Below are positions 8,516-17,918 of a stretch of 64,000 bases of DNA, in pieces; the first letter of the stretch is position 1; every line of letters starts with the position of its first letter. The notes under the pieces are model-generated. The model was not told the DNA's origin and made no database searches. It was given only the letters and a program-made list of their open reading frames with translations. The stretch is taken from the NCBI RefSeq assembly GCF_900182595.1, contig NZ_FXTN01000001.1, forward strand, positions 186,001 to 250,000, written 5' to 3'. A program made the position numbers and the translations under genes. This DNA comes from Pedobacter westerhofensis (lineage in GTDB: Bacteria > Bacteroidota > Bacteroidia > Sphingobacteriales > Sphingobacteriaceae).

Positions 8516-9748
8516 ATGAAGAAGAAAGTTGATGAGCTAAAGCACCTGATACAGGACCTGGACGGCAGCGCAAGCATTGTTTTGCCTGTGGGCACAGCAG
8601 AAAGGACCTTTGAACTATCCTTTGATCAGGATTTACTCGCAGGTTTATCAGGATGGCTTGGCGCATTCACGGTAAGGGCAATGCTCAGCCGGCTGAAAAT
8701 TGATGAGCATCAGATATTTAAATGGAGACCAGAAAACAAATATATTCAATACCTGATCTTCAGTCACTATGCGCCCGGCTGCGTACCCAAAACAATAGGG
8801 CTTAACAGATTATTAAAACGTGGCGACTGGGTATCCCGGATCAGGAGCCTGATCGGATCTGGTTTTTTTATCAAGGCTACACTGGGCTTTGGCTCTGGAA
8901 GGGCCAGGAATTTTGACAGGACTTCGGAAATAGAGCAGATCCTGGACGAGCACAATTTTGAAAAATGGATGATTCAGAAAAAGCTGAAACTGAAGAAGGA
9001 GTTCAGGATCCACACCTTTGGCAGCGATGTGCTTTATGGCATGACTTTCAGGATCAGCGGAGCGGCAGAGCCTCCGGATTACGATGCCCCCCAGCAATTT
9101 ACCCGCCAGGTCCTTGAAAAGCTGCCTCCTTCTTTGCGTGAAAGCACTTTGATCGGCTGGGACATCGGCCTTACCAGCAAGGGAAAATACTATGTGATCG
9201 AAGCTAACTTTACCGGCTTCCATCCCGAATATCACCCGGGCTTTCAAACCAGCGGGTATTTCGAAGAAGCATTTTGCGGCCCCATCATCTGTGCCTGGCT
9301 CAACGCTTATTTCAGGTATAAGTATGGCGTATCGATCAGGGGCGTAAACGATGATCTGATTGCAAAAGCGCCTTTTATGGAAGAACTGGATTACTATCTG
9401 AGCCTGTTTACCACTGAACATATCCGGACAATGCAGCAGGCCAGAGGAAGGCTTGCCGCGGTTTACATCTACCTTGGCGAAAAAACTGATTTTCTGATAA
9501 TTAAGCTGACAAGTTATTTGCAGATAGGAAATTTTGCAGTTAAATATTATTTGATATCACCTGAACAATTACAGGCGGAGGCTAAGGCAATGTTTAAGGG
9601 AGCGCAGATCATACACCTTGTCGAAAATTCACTTTTTACAGCGGACCAATATCAGGAGGTACAGGAACTGGAGGAAGAAAGCAGGCGGCAGCGCTGCCTT
9701 GACCGGGCAGTTATGCTGATCAGAGAAGAACCATACCTAACGCTCTGA
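8516..9748 (+). CDS. ATP-grasp fold protein
   Basis: A 410-residue soluble protein whose central region fits the ATP-grasp fold. It has Lys120 with a glycine loop (FIKATLGFGSGR), a hinge near Gln154 (MIQKKL), Glu162/Arg164 (KEFRIHTFG), Asp216 (GWDIGL) and the Mg site Glu229/Asn231 (YVIEANFTG). These enzymes join a carboxylate to an amine, thiol or other nucleophile via acyl phosphate. The overall pattern recalls the sugar-transfer-associated ATP-grasp group rather than the GwsG/MvdD ligases of known grasp peptides. It diverges from the peptide cassette. The next gene, glycosyltransferase-like, is coupled by a TGATG overlap or by 49 bp, depending on its start. Substrate unknown. Confidence 0.72.
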   Translation: MKKKVDELKHLIQDLDGSASIVLPVGTAERTFELSFDQDLLAGLSGWLGAFTVRAMLSRLKIDEHQIFKWRPENKYIQYLIFSHYAPGCVPKTIGLNRLLKRGDWVSRIRSLIGSGFFIKATLGFGSGRARNFDRTSEIEQILDEHNFEKWMIQKKLKLKKEFRIHTFGSDVLYGMTFRISGAAEPPDYDAPQQFTRQVLEKLPPSLRESTLIGWDIGLTSKGKYYVIEANFTGFHPEYHPGFQTSGYFEEAFCGPIICAWLNAYFRYKYGVSIRGVNDDLIAKAPFMEELDYYLSLFTTEHIRTMQQARGRLAAVYIYLGEKTDFLIIKLTSYLQIGNFAVKYYLISPEQLQAEAKAMFKGAQIIHLVENSLFTADQYQEVQELEEESRRQRCLDRAVMLIREEPYLTL

Positions 9749-9797
9749 TGATTAAGGCCTGGCGGTCCCAAAAAATAAAAAATTTGATGATCTGTAC

Positions 9798-11033
9798 ATG
9801 AGAGCAATTGATGATTACACCCATTATCATTTTATCGTTTGGAAGAAGAACGGACAGGTAATGCGCTATGAAATGATGTATTTGAGTTTTGAGTTTCTTG
9901 CACAGGATTTTGATTATATGCTGTGCCTGAAATTTGACCCTCCGCTGGATGTATTTTATCCCGACATGAAAGACCTGAGGAAGTCGCTCGAAGCTATTTA
10001 CGATTTTAACCCGGATACATTCGTGATGCTGACACAGCGAAAGAAACCACCAGTACACCAGGTAAGCATGGATGAATATATCTACTCTTTCAGCTGTAGT
10101 TTTCATCATTTCAGAAAGATGATCAGCAGACAGTCCAGGAAAGCGCTGCTGGAAGGAAATCTCTTGTTTGAACTGCTGGACGATATTGGTGATTCTGGTA
10201 TCAGCAGTGTTCTGGTACGTCAGCTGCCCATAGGTTTGGTTGAAGCCGCTGTACCAACTCATAGTGATGTTGTGATCCCCCACCGGGGCGCCAAGTCTTA
10301 TTTACGTACGCTGTTACAATTTCTAAAGCCAATTGATAATATCAATGTATATGTAGGGGCCGATCAGCATATCGCGCGGGAGCTATCCGCGCTGCGCAGC
10401 GCATATCCACATTTTTCATACTATGTATTTAGCCCCAACCCTGTAGGGCCTTATGTAGTACGCAACTGGCTCGCAGATCTGGGGGCTGCAGACCTGATCT
10501 TTTTCCAGGATTCTGATGATATTCCCTGCGGGGACAGATTTCAACGGCTCTCTGCCTACATGAGGAGCCACCGTATCCCGCTTTGCGGCTCGCACGAAAT
10601 CAAAATGGACTATTTTAACAGGACCGTACAGGCGGTAAGGTATCCGAAAGATGTGATTGCGGCGCTGAAACAGGGTCCTGCACATGCCCTGCTGCATCCT
10701 TCATCGGCAGTTGCCAGAGGTGTTTTTTATGCCTGCAACAAACTATCTGAAGACAGGATTTTTGCCAATGACACCAAGTTTCTGTATTACTGTTACTTTA
10801 AACTGGAAACAATAGAAAATATCGACGAGTTTCTATATATCAGAAGGTCGCACCCCGGTTCACTCACAACATCTGCAGGTACCAGCATAGGCTCTGCCAT
10901 TAGAACAGAGTTGATCAACCGCTGGGTAACTGACTTTACACTCATAAAGCGCGGCCTGCTGAAACCCGAAAATTCCTGTTTAAATTATGCCGGCCCCAGG
11001 CGGAAATTTAAAGTAAAGAAAATAACGCGGTAA
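9798..11033 (+). CDS. Glycosyltransferase family 2-like protein with extra N-terminal domain
   Basis: A 411-residue protein. Residues about 155-350 show a GT-A nucleotide-sugar transferase pattern: SDVVIPHRGAKSYLRTLLQ strand-loop-helix, a VYVGAD strand, and the acidic metal site DSDD at 238-241 in LIFFQDSDDIPCGDRF. Residues 1-150 are an unassigned N-terminal domain. No membrane segment. The start is uncertain. ATG 9798 lacks a good ribosome site, and the same frame upstream reads PKNKKFDDLY without a start. An ATG at 9748 overlapping the previous stop is one frame away (see finding). Probably acts with the adjacent ATP-grasp protein; acceptor unknown. Confidence 0.68.
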   Translation: MRAIDDYTHYHFIVWKKNGQVMRYEMMYLSFEFLAQDFDYMLCLKFDPPLDVFYPDMKDLRKSLEAIYDFNPDTFVMLTQRKKPPVHQVSMDEYIYSFSCSFHHFRKMISRQSRKALLEGNLLFELLDDIGDSGISSVLVRQLPIGLVEAAVPTHSDVVIPHRGAKSYLRTLLQFLKPIDNINVYVGADQHIARELSALRSAYPHFSYYVFSPNPVGPYVVRNWLADLGAADLIFFQDSDDIPCGDRFQRLSAYMRSHRIPLCGSHEIKMDYFNRTVQAVRYPKDVIAALKQGPAHALLHPSSAVARGVFYACNKLSEDRIFANDTKFLYYCYFKLETIENIDEFLYIRRSHPGSLTTSAGTSIGSAIRTELINRWVTDFTLIKRGLLKPENSCLNYAGPRRKFKVKKITR

Positions 11034-11064
11034 AGCCGGCTTTAAAAATCTTATCTTACAACAT

Positions 11065-12156
11065 ATGGGAGACAGTGCAAGTATGATGCTGCAGTTAATG
11101 GCAGATCAGTCAGATGTGGTAAACTTTGTTTTTGATTTATCTAAAGGCCAGTTCCAGTATGTAAATGCCGCTTTTGAAATGATTACTGACAGAAAAAATA
11201 CCGAACTGCTGAAAGATCCCAAAGCATTTTTTAAGATCATTCATAAAGAAGACCTGAAGGAATTAAAGGATAAACTGAAATTCCTGCCGAAAAAAAAAAC
11301 AAAAAGCATATTGAATTTCAGAATCATCCGTCCTGATAAATCAGAAAGATGGATTGTTGTTAAAGTATTTCCACTGATCAAAGGGAATAAGGTACAGCAG
11401 ATCGCAGGTACTGCCGAGGACGATACGAAGCGGAAAACGGGTATGCTGAGCATGGAGAAAATTACGGCCTGGAAAGATGCTACGCTGGAGGTGATGACAC
11501 ATGACTTACGCGGGCCTATCGGGATTGTGCAAATGCTGGCCACAGTGATTTCGAAAAAAATGCCTGCAAATACGGAAATACAGGAACTGACTACGATGAT
11601 AAAGGAGATTTCCAGGCGGAACCTGGACCTGATCCAGGCGCTGCTGAGCAGGGAAATGCTTGACACCGCTAAAATAGCGATCAGCAAAGAACGCTCAGAT
11701 GTGGTGCATGAGATACGCCAGGCGATGGACATTTACATCAAATCACAGAAAAATCTGGAAAAACACATCAGTTACACTCATTCCCATGATCAGATACATG
11801 CAGAGATAGACAGCCTGAAATTTATGCAGATTATCAATAACCTGGTTTCCAATGCGCTGAAATTTACGCCTCAAAACGGAAAAATCCTCGTCGACCTTAA
11901 AAAACAGGATAAAACATTTTTGATTACGGTAACTGATGATGGAATCGGGATACCTAAAAAGCTCCATCCTGTTCTTTTTAAAAAACATACTAAAGCCGGA
12001 AGGCAGGGACTTGATGGCGAAAAATCTGTTGGGCTTGGTATGTGGATCGTAAAATCCCTGACCGAAGGGCACGGCGGTAAAGTCTGGTTTGAAAGCAAAG
12101 TCAAAAAAGGAACGGTGTTCTATGTAGAAATTCCCCTTGAAAACCGGGAGACCTGA
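11065..12156 (+). CDS. PAS-domain sensor histidine kinase (soluble)
   Basis: A 363-residue kinase without membrane segments. An N-terminal PAS domain (about residues 15-125) is followed by a dimerisation/phosphoacceptor helix with His146 in VMTHDLRGP. The HATPase domain (about 245-360) has an N-box NNLVSNALKFTP, G1 VTDDGIGIP and G2 SVGLGMWIVKSL. The output partner is not encoded next door. It starts 31 bp after the glycosyltransferase gene and a strong terminator follows it, so it probably ends the ATP-grasp/GT operon and may sense a cytoplasmic cue for it. Confidence 0.88.
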   Translation: MGDSASMMLQLMADQSDVVNFVFDLSKGQFQYVNAAFEMITDRKNTELLKDPKAFFKIIHKEDLKELKDKLKFLPKKKTKSILNFRIIRPDKSERWIVVKVFPLIKGNKVQQIAGTAEDDTKRKTGMLSMEKITAWKDATLEVMTHDLRGPIGIVQMLATVISKKMPANTEIQELTTMIKEISRRNLDLIQALLSREMLDTAKIAISKERSDVVHEIRQAMDIYIKSQKNLEKHISYTHSHDQIHAEIDSLKFMQIINNLVSNALKFTPQNGKILVDLKKQDKTFLITVTDDGIGIPKKLHPVLFKKHTKAGRQGLDGEKSVGLGMWIVKSLTEGHGGKVWFESKVKKGTVFYVEIPLENRET

Positions 12157-12164
12157 GCTGACAA

Positions 12165-12197
12165 ATTCCTCTCCGGTTAAAGCAGCCGGAGAGGAAT
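12165..12197. terminator. Bidirectional terminator hairpin
   Basis: A perfect 12-bp stem (ATTCCTCTCCGG with CCGGAGAGGAAT) around a 9-base loop. It lies between the end of the histidine kinase gene (+) and the end of the small helical protein gene (-), so it can stop transcription from both sides. Confidence 0.8.
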
Positions 12198-12219
12198 AAA
12201 TAATTTAAAAGTGTACCGG

Positions 12220-12537
12220 CTAGGCTACCAGGGTAGCTTCGATGGTTTTTTCTATGGCACGGGCGATTGCGTCTTTGTACGCCAGGAAGTTATTCTGACG
12301 GTCTTCAATCGCATCCTCTTCTTTCACCGCCTTTTTACCATCTTTTACCTGCTGCAGTTCGTTCTGATACAGATCACTGAATATTTCCGGCTCCTTATTT
12401 TTAAGTATCCTTACTGTATGTGAGAATTTCTCATGGCTGTCATGAAGAACAGCTAAGCTTTTCTCATTGTAAATATTAATACCAACAAGCCTTGTTAATA
12501 GCTTTTCAAGCTTTCCTCTTTCTTTTGCGTAACCCAT
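12220..12537 (-). CDS. Small helical protein of unknown function
   Basis: A 105-residue, charged, almost entirely helical protein (long heptad-like runs in residues 5-100, ending AIARAIEKTIEATLVA). No signal peptide, no recognised family. It lies alone between a convergent kinase gene and a codirectional SDR gene ending upstream at 12576, 38 bp away. A role as a cytoplasmic helical-bundle protein is only a shape inference. Confidence 0.55.
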   Translation of the reverse strand: MGYAKERGKLEKLLTRLVGINIYNEKSLAVLHDSHEKFSHTVRILKNKEPEIFSDLYQNELQQVKDGKKAVKEEDAIEDRQNNFLAYKDAIARAIEKTIEATLVA

Positions 12538-12575
12538 AATTGAGGCAAATATACCAGTTCTTTGTAAGAATCTTA

Positions 12576-13394
12576 CTAGGTTTTGTCTGAAGAATTTACC
12601 TTGAGCAGCGAGCGCTGATAGGTTTTGGCCAGAATGCCAACGATCAGTTTTTTAGGCAAAAACTTCATAAAAACATTTCCTACCCTGTTTAATGCACCGG
12701 GAACATAGTTAAATTTCCTGTATTTTAAAGCATATATCCCCTCTTTTGCAGCCTGGCTTACCGGCATCAGCCAGCCCTGGAGATCGTTGAATTTTTCTGT
12801 GGCTGTCATTTCTGTAACCACACCTCCGGGGGCAAAGATGCTGAGTGAAAGCGCGCGGCTTTTAATTTCATGTGCCAGTGCATTGGCAAAGCCAATTAAA
12901 AATGATTTTGTCCCTGAGTATGCCGCCTGGTAGGGAACGGGAAAGATGCCGGCCATACTGGAAACGATCATGATCCCCCCTGTGGCGCCTGACTGTTCAA
13001 AGTGTTTGACAAGTTCTCCTGTTAAGCGCACCACGCTAATCACATTGGTTTGTACCATGCGCTGAAACTGATCCTGCGAAAGCTCGGCATGAGGCCCGAA
13101 ATGTGTGATGCCCGCATTGAGAATTGCGGCATAAAGCTCCTGTCCTGCCAGGCTCTCTGCAATTAGCCGCTCCACATCCTCTGGCAGGGAAAGGTCGGCC
13201 ACAACAACTTTAACCTGAACATTGGCGTCACGCTCCAGATCAGTTTTAAGCTGATTAAGCTTATCTCCGCGCCTGGCGGCGATGATCAGGTTTGCGTGGT
13301 GATAGCGGGCCAACTGCGAGGCCATTTCGTAGCCCAGGCCGGAAGAAGCCCCGGTTATCAAAACCCATTTGTTATTAAAATCGAGTGCTCTCAC
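12576..13394 (-). CDS. Short-chain dehydrogenase/reductase (SDR) family oxidoreductase
   Basis: A 272-residue classical SDR. The cofactor-binding motif TGASSGLG is near residue 15. NAG is present in LNAGITHFG, the catalytic Ser is in IVSSMAG, and YxxxK is seen in YSGTK. The Arg in the first turn region (AARRGDK) suggests NADP(H) preference. Substrate cannot be read from sequence; the family reduces or oxidises alcohols, ketones and acyl groups. Genes upstream on the same strand are a sialidase-like and a GH13 protein, but a 36-bp gap does not prove a shared function. Confidence 0.88.
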   Translation of the reverse strand: MRALDFNNKWVLITGASSGLGYEMASQLARYHHANLIIAARRGDKLNQLKTDLERDANVQVKVVVADLSLPEDVERLIAESLAGQELYAAILNAGITHFGPHAELSQDQFQRMVQTNVISVVRLTGELVKHFEQSGATGGIMIVSSMAGIFPVPYQAAYSGTKSFLIGFANALAHEIKSRALSLSIFAPGGVVTEMTATEKFNDLQGWLMPVSQAAKEGIYALKYRKFNYVPGALNRVGNVFMKFLPKKLIVGILAKTYQRSLLKVNSSDKT

Positions 13395-13430
13395 AGAATC
13401 AAGGCTAAATTAATTTTAAATGTTATTTTC

Positions 13431-14468
13431 CTATCCCTTTTTTAACACGATGTGCTTCACATTTTTTCTGTCGTAGGTATAGGTAATATGTACCAGGCCA
13501 TCGCTGGTCTGAATGATTGCGGGATAACTGTATTCTTCTTTGGTGCCGTTTTCAAGGATCACAACGTCTTCCCATTTTTTTCCATCTTTAGAAGTGGCCA
13601 CTCTTAGTTTGCTCCTGCCATTGAACCAGTCTTTACCAGGAACATCAGGGTTATAAACAATCAGCTGTGTGCCATCTTTTAGGGTCACAGCATCAGTTCC
13701 GGAGTTGGGGTTTAAAAGCGATGTTTTGCTGAACATGCCCCAGGTATTGCCGCCATTGGATGACCATGCCTGCATTACACTCCCCTGTTTACTGCGGCAC
13801 AGCACCTGAAGTTTGTTTTTACCATAAAAAAGGATGCTGGGCTGGATGACATCAAATTTCGACTCCGGATCAACAGGAACCAGTGTCCAGGTTTTACCTT
13901 CATCGGCCGACTTCTCGATATGGGCAGTCCAGCGGTTTTCATTCACCTCTACGCTTGAAGGTGACAGGATCGTTCCGTCAGCCAGCTGTACAGGTTTGTT
14001 CTTGATCGGCCCAAGGATACCGTCGGGCAATCTTTTTGAGGACGACCAGCTTTGACCGTTATCATCAGATGTCTTGACCATCCCCCACCATTCTCTTGGA
14101 TTTGGGCCGACTTTATAAAAAAGAAAAAGCTTTCCATTCCGGGTTTTAAACAGTACCGGATTCCATGCCGGAAAACGTAAGGTATCACTCACGATACCGT
14201 TTGCTACATCCTGGGGCTCTGAAATTCCATGCTGATCAATTGATGAAAGCCAGATATCTACGTCTTTCTTACCTTCGGCAGATCCGCCAAAACATGCCAG
14301 AAGAATTTTTCCGGGAGAAACTTCAACCATGGTAGAAGCATGACATTGCTTAAATGGGGCCTGACTGAACACAAGTTCCTCCTTTAATTTGACCCAGGTT
14401 GACTGGGCATGAGCTACGGAGAAAAGGCTGAGCGCATAAACAATGGCAAGGGAAAAAAACTTATTCAT
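13431..14468 (-). CDS. Secreted sialidase-like (Asp-box/BNR) beta-propeller protein
   Basis: A 345-residue protein with a signal peptide (MNKFFSLAIVYALSLFSVAHAQ). The mature part is a six-bladed propeller of the BNR_2 type with Asp-box motifs (SxDxGxxW): SDDNGQSW, SADEGKTW and SSNGGNTW. The fold is shared by exo-sialidases and several other glycoside hydrolases and lyases. The sialidase arginine triad is not evident to me, so the substrate should be left open. It acts in the periplasm or outside and probably contributes to glycan breakdown with the GH13 lipoprotein upstream (68 bp). Confidence 0.8.
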   Translation of the reverse strand: MNKFFSLAIVYALSLFSVAHAQSTWVKLKEELVFSQAPFKQCHASTMVEVSPGKILLACFGGSAEGKKDVDIWLSSIDQHGISEPQDVANGIVSDTLRFPAWNPVLFKTRNGKLFLFYKVGPNPREWWGMVKTSDDNGQSWSSSKRLPDGILGPIKNKPVQLADGTILSPSSVEVNENRWTAHIEKSADEGKTWTLVPVDPESKFDVIQPSILFYGKNKLQVLCRSKQGSVMQAWSSNGGNTWGMFSKTSLLNPNSGTDAVTLKDGTQLIVYNPDVPGKDWFNGRSKLRVATSKDGKKWEDVVILENGTKEEYSYPAIIQTSDGLVHITYTYDRKNVKHIVLKKG

Positions 14469-14536
14469 AAAATATCATTTCAGGATCAGGCGCTAAAAAT
14501 ACAAGATAACTTTGATTTGGAGAGGCAGTTGAGCTT

Positions 14537-16246
14537 TTATTTAGCGCTGTACCATTGAAATCCGTATCCTTTTAACTGAATTTTCTGGTCCTTGCTGATC
14601 TGTATTTCCTTACTTCCTCCAATTAATTGTTTAAACGCAGTGCCATCTGCATCGCTTAGGCTGAGCGAAAATTGCTGCGGAGCCTTACTAAAATTATGTA
14701 CGGCAATCAATTGCCTGCCTTTTAGGAGGTACTGTATCGCCATGATATTGGAATTTCCGGCATCCAGGATTTTCCATTTTCCGCCGCCAATTTCAGGATG
14801 TAATTTTCTTAAAGCTGCCAGCTCTTTGATAAAGGTCAGCAAAGAATTTTTATCAGCTGATTCATCTGCTACATTCACTTTACGGTAAGTGTAATTCCCA
14901 TAACTGATGACAGGCCGTACAGTTATTCTGTTGGTACTGAAGCCGCTGTTGGGAGAATGGTCCCACTGCATTGGCGTCCTTACAGACAGCCTTTCCTGCA
15001 AAGTAAGATCGTCACCCATACCGATCTCTTCTCCATATCTGATCACAGGGGCCCCCGGGAAGGAAAACAGCAGACTGTAGCTCATCCTGATGAGGACAGG
15101 GTCTGCGAGCATGGGAGCCAGCCTCCGCCGTATTCCTCTGTCATATATCTGCATGTTACTTTCGGGCCCGAATTTTTCAAAGACAAGCGACCGCTGGCTC
15201 TTTGATAAACGGGCAAGATCCACCTCATCATGGTTTCTTAAAAAAAAGGCCCATTGCGCTGTGGCAGGTTTTTGCCTGAACTCCTCGAGCGCTTTTTTCA
15301 AGGATTCTGGATCCTCTTTGGCAAGACTGTAAAACAAATACTGGTTCACATAGAAGTTAAACATCATTTGAATACGGCTGCCATCCTGGCCAAAAAAATC
15401 CTTATTTTCTTCTGCCGTCACGTTGGCCTCGCCTAAAAGAACAGCATCAGGCTTTACCGCCTGTACAGTTTTGCGCAGACTGGTTAATATATTGAACAGA
15501 TGCTTGGGGTTTGCACTTCCTGTTTTTGGTAAATCAATAATAAAAGGTACTGCATCCAGCCTGAACCCATCCACTCCTTTTTTCAGCCAGAACCGGAGCA
15601 CGTCAGCTGCCATATCGCGTACCTGTTGGTTCTCATAATTTAAATCAGGTTCAAAATCATAAAAGCGGTGGAAATAATACTTCCTGGTTGCTTCATCATA
15701 CGTCCATGTCTCGGTTTGTACACCCGGGAAGACCATGCCTTTGTTTGCATCGCCAGGCTTTTTATCTGACCACACGTACCAGGAATGATATTTTGATGCC
15801 GTATCTGCCCTGGCTATTTTAAACCATTCGTGGGCACTCGACGTATGATTGAGCACCAGATCCATGATCACCCTGATGCCCTTCTTTTTGGCGGCAGCCA
15901 TAAAGTCCTGAAAATCTTTATCAGTGCCCAGTTTCTTATCTATACCATAGTAATCTGTCTCATCATAGCCATCATCCCCGTTGGGTGTTGGCTGGAAGGG
16001 TGCCAGCCAGATCACGTCTACACCAAGTGTATCCAGGTAGCCAAGCTTTTGAGTCAGGCCATTGAAATCTCCCGTACCATCGCCGTTACTGTCCTTGAAA
16101 GTTTCGACATCAAGATTATAGATAAAGGCATTGGTATACCATTCTGGCACAGCATCAGGAGATGCGGCCTGGTCTTTTGACTGCTTACAGCCGCAGATGA
16201 ATAAAATAAAAATAACTGCGATGTATCCTTTAAGCTTGAGCCCCAT
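14537..16246 (-). CDS. GH13 alpha-amylase family lipoprotein (trehalose-synthase-like)
   Basis: A 569-residue glycoside hydrolase family 13 enzyme with an N-terminal lipobox (FICGC, Cys20). All catalytic-site motifs are intact: DLVLNH at 129-134, nucleophile Asp231 in GFRLDAVPF, acid/base Glu273 in LLGEANV, and HD at 339-340 in FLRNHDEVDL. The sequence around NGDGTGDFNGL and the RGIRRRLAPML segment resembles trehalose synthase/maltose-converting members. The surface-lipoprotein location favours maltodextrin breakdown. A C-terminal beta domain (about 480-569) is present. No SusC/SusD pair is next to it. Confidence 0.88.
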   Translation of the reverse strand: MGLKLKGYIAVIFILFICGCKQSKDQAASPDAVPEWYTNAFIYNLDVETFKDSNGDGTGDFNGLTQKLGYLDTLGVDVIWLAPFQPTPNGDDGYDETDYYGIDKKLGTDKDFQDFMAAAKKKGIRVIMDLVLNHTSSAHEWFKIARADTASKYHSWYVWSDKKPGDANKGMVFPGVQTETWTYDEATRKYYFHRFYDFEPDLNYENQQVRDMAADVLRFWLKKGVDGFRLDAVPFIIDLPKTGSANPKHLFNILTSLRKTVQAVKPDAVLLGEANVTAEENKDFFGQDGSRIQMMFNFYVNQYLFYSLAKEDPESLKKALEEFRQKPATAQWAFFLRNHDEVDLARLSKSQRSLVFEKFGPESNMQIYDRGIRRRLAPMLADPVLIRMSYSLLFSFPGAPVIRYGEEIGMGDDLTLQERLSVRTPMQWDHSPNSGFSTNRITVRPVISYGNYTYRKVNVADESADKNSLLTFIKELAALRKLHPEIGGGKWKILDAGNSNIMAIQYLLKGRQLIAVHNFSKAPQQFSLSLSDADGTAFKQLIGGSKEIQISKDQKIQLKGYGFQWYSAK

Positions 16247-16306
16247 ATTGATGTCTTTTTAAGGTTTATTCCCCTAACAGTCGCATCTCAAAAAAGTTCA
16301 GTTTGT

Positions 16307-17578
16307 TTACATATTTTCAAAGAGGTACCCGCTCAATGCCAGCCCCTTGGCCACACTTGTAAAGTTATCTCCCGAGTTTACAGTTACATCAGGAAATTTT
16401 GTGCTGAATAAGTTTTGAACCGCAGCAACCAGTGAGGTTCCTCCGGTAAGGAAAAGACTGTCGATATCGCCTTCCCCGATATTGTTTTTGAGCATAAACT
16501 CATCCAGGTATGCGCTGATCTTACTGATGTCTTTTTGAATAATCGCTTCATACTGTGTGATAGAAATATCCTCATCAATCTCGATTTCCATGTTTGAATA
16601 CATAAACCGTGAGCTCTTCAGCGCAGAGAGATCGATCTTGGTTTTCTCTATCGCCTGAAATACCGAGTAGCCCAGGTTATGATCAATCAGCGTAAGCAAA
16701 TTCTTAAACTTCTTATCTTTTTTGGAGTAATGATAGTAATCCTCCATATCACGCTTGATCCGCAGACTGTTAAAAAAATTCATCTGGTCCCAGGTACAGA
16801 TATTTGCAAAAAGAGAAACCGGAACCGTAAGCACCTTACCTGGCGTAGCCTCATATAAGGTATTCTTACCGAAATAAGGTGTTCCCCTGTCCCACATAAA
16901 AGCAGAATCAAAGCTGTCGCCCCCGATATAGATCCCTCCGCTGGCGATCATATCATTTTTCCTATCCTTTTCTCCTGATTTTGCAGGGTCCAGTACCAGG
17001 TACGTAAAATCTGTTGTTCCACCACCAAGGTCGGCCACCAGGACTTTTTCTTTTTTACTGATTGTTCTTTCATACGCGAAAGCTGCACCTATAGGCTCAA
17101 ACTGAAACCGTACCTCGGTAAATCCTGCAATTTCAGCCGCTTTGCTCAACCTTGTCTGCGCCAGTGTATCTTTAGCAGTACTATCATCGTCAAAGAATAC
17201 CGGTCTTCCGATAATTGCCTTGGAACAATCCTGACCCGTAATTTTATCTGCTTTCGACTTCAGGTCCTTTAAGATCAGGGCCACAAGATCAGAAGCATTA
17301 TACCTTTTATTATGGATCCTCGTTTCAATGAAGCTGCTTCGCGACAGGATCTGTTTGATAGATTTGATGAACCGGCCCTTCATACCGTCCTTCAGATAGG
17401 AAGCAACTGCACTTTCACCGATCACGTAATTCAGGGATTCTGAGGAACTTTGTTCCTGCGGGAAATAGATCAGTGACGGAACGGTGATGGTGGTAATGAT
17501 CTCTTTTTTATCCTCGTCGTAAATGGATAATGCAGAGTTGGTGGTACCAAAGTCAATTCCATAAAGAAAGTTATTCAT
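16307..17578 (-). CDS. Hsp70 family protein (DnaK-like ATPase without full substrate domain)
   Basis: A 423-residue Hsp70-type actin-fold ATPase. Phosphate-1 motif GIDFGTTNSAL begins at residue 8, phosphate-2 is VADLGGGTTDF, and the adenosine motif is LTGGTSLV near the C-terminus. At about 420 residues it holds the nucleotide-binding domain with an insertion but not the beta-sandwich and lid of DnaK. This is as in YegD-like proteins. Client unknown. Single gene, with a small acidic protein gene upstream. Confidence 0.85.
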   Translation of the reverse strand: MNNFLYGIDFGTTNSALSIYDEDKKEIITTITVPSLIYFPQEQSSSESLNYVIGESAVASYLKDGMKGRFIKSIKQILSRSSFIETRIHNKRYNASDLVALILKDLKSKADKITGQDCSKAIIGRPVFFDDDSTAKDTLAQTRLSKAAEIAGFTEVRFQFEPIGAAFAYERTISKKEKVLVADLGGGTTDFTYLVLDPAKSGEKDRKNDMIASGGIYIGGDSFDSAFMWDRGTPYFGKNTLYEATPGKVLTVPVSLFANICTWDQMNFFNSLRIKRDMEDYYHYSKKDKKFKNLLTLIDHNLGYSVFQAIEKTKIDLSALKSSRFMYSNMEIEIDEDISITQYEAIIQKDISKISAYLDEFMLKNNIGEGDIDSLFLTGGTSLVAAVQNLFSTKFPDVTVNSGDNFTSVAKGLALSGYLFENM

Positions 17579-17655
17579 TTAAAAAAGGATATTAATTAAT
17601 ACATTCACACACCGGGTATTTCCCGGGGCGCGAATGTATTAAAAAAAATATACAA

Positions 17656-17865
17656 TTAAGGTGTAACTGTACTTGCGGTGCCATCTTTTGTGTCGCTGTC
17701 TGTATCTTTTTCAGAACTCCCGGTATATCCATCATCTTTCAGCGAATCATATCCCTGCGTACCCGTATTATCAAGTCCGTCCCGCGGTCCTTTTGGCTGA
17801 AAAGGGTCATTATCAACTTTAACCGGTTTTTTTATCTTTAGGTCATTCTTTTCCTGTTCTTCCAT
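17656..17865 (-). CDS. Small acidic, disordered protein
   Basis: A 69-residue protein starting MEEQEKNDLKIKKPVK, rich in Asp, Gly, Ser and Thr, and probably unfolded. The frame is open to an ATG at 17901, but ATG 17865 has an AAGAAAAAGA-type ribosome site and a more natural start. Similar low-complexity small proteins are common in Pedobacter-like genomes; a second one lies at 22060-22278. Function unknown. Confidence 0.5.
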   Translation of the reverse strand: MEEQEKNDLKIKKPVKVDNDPFQPKGPRDGLDNTGTQGYDSLKDDGYTGSSEKDTDSDTKDGTASTVTP

Positions 17866-17918
17866 GATCTTCTTTTTCTCAATAACAACACACAGTTGCA
17901 CTGGTTTTAAATAAAGCT

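Noticed and set aside
8516..9748. Assignment to the GwsG/MvdD ligases of known ATP-grasp peptides
   Set aside because: No radical SAM partner and a different motif spacing; only the fold is supported.
16307..17578. MreB/ParM actin-like protein
   Set aside because: GIDFGTTNSAL, the LGGGTTDF motif and the long insertion fit Hsp70/YegD better.
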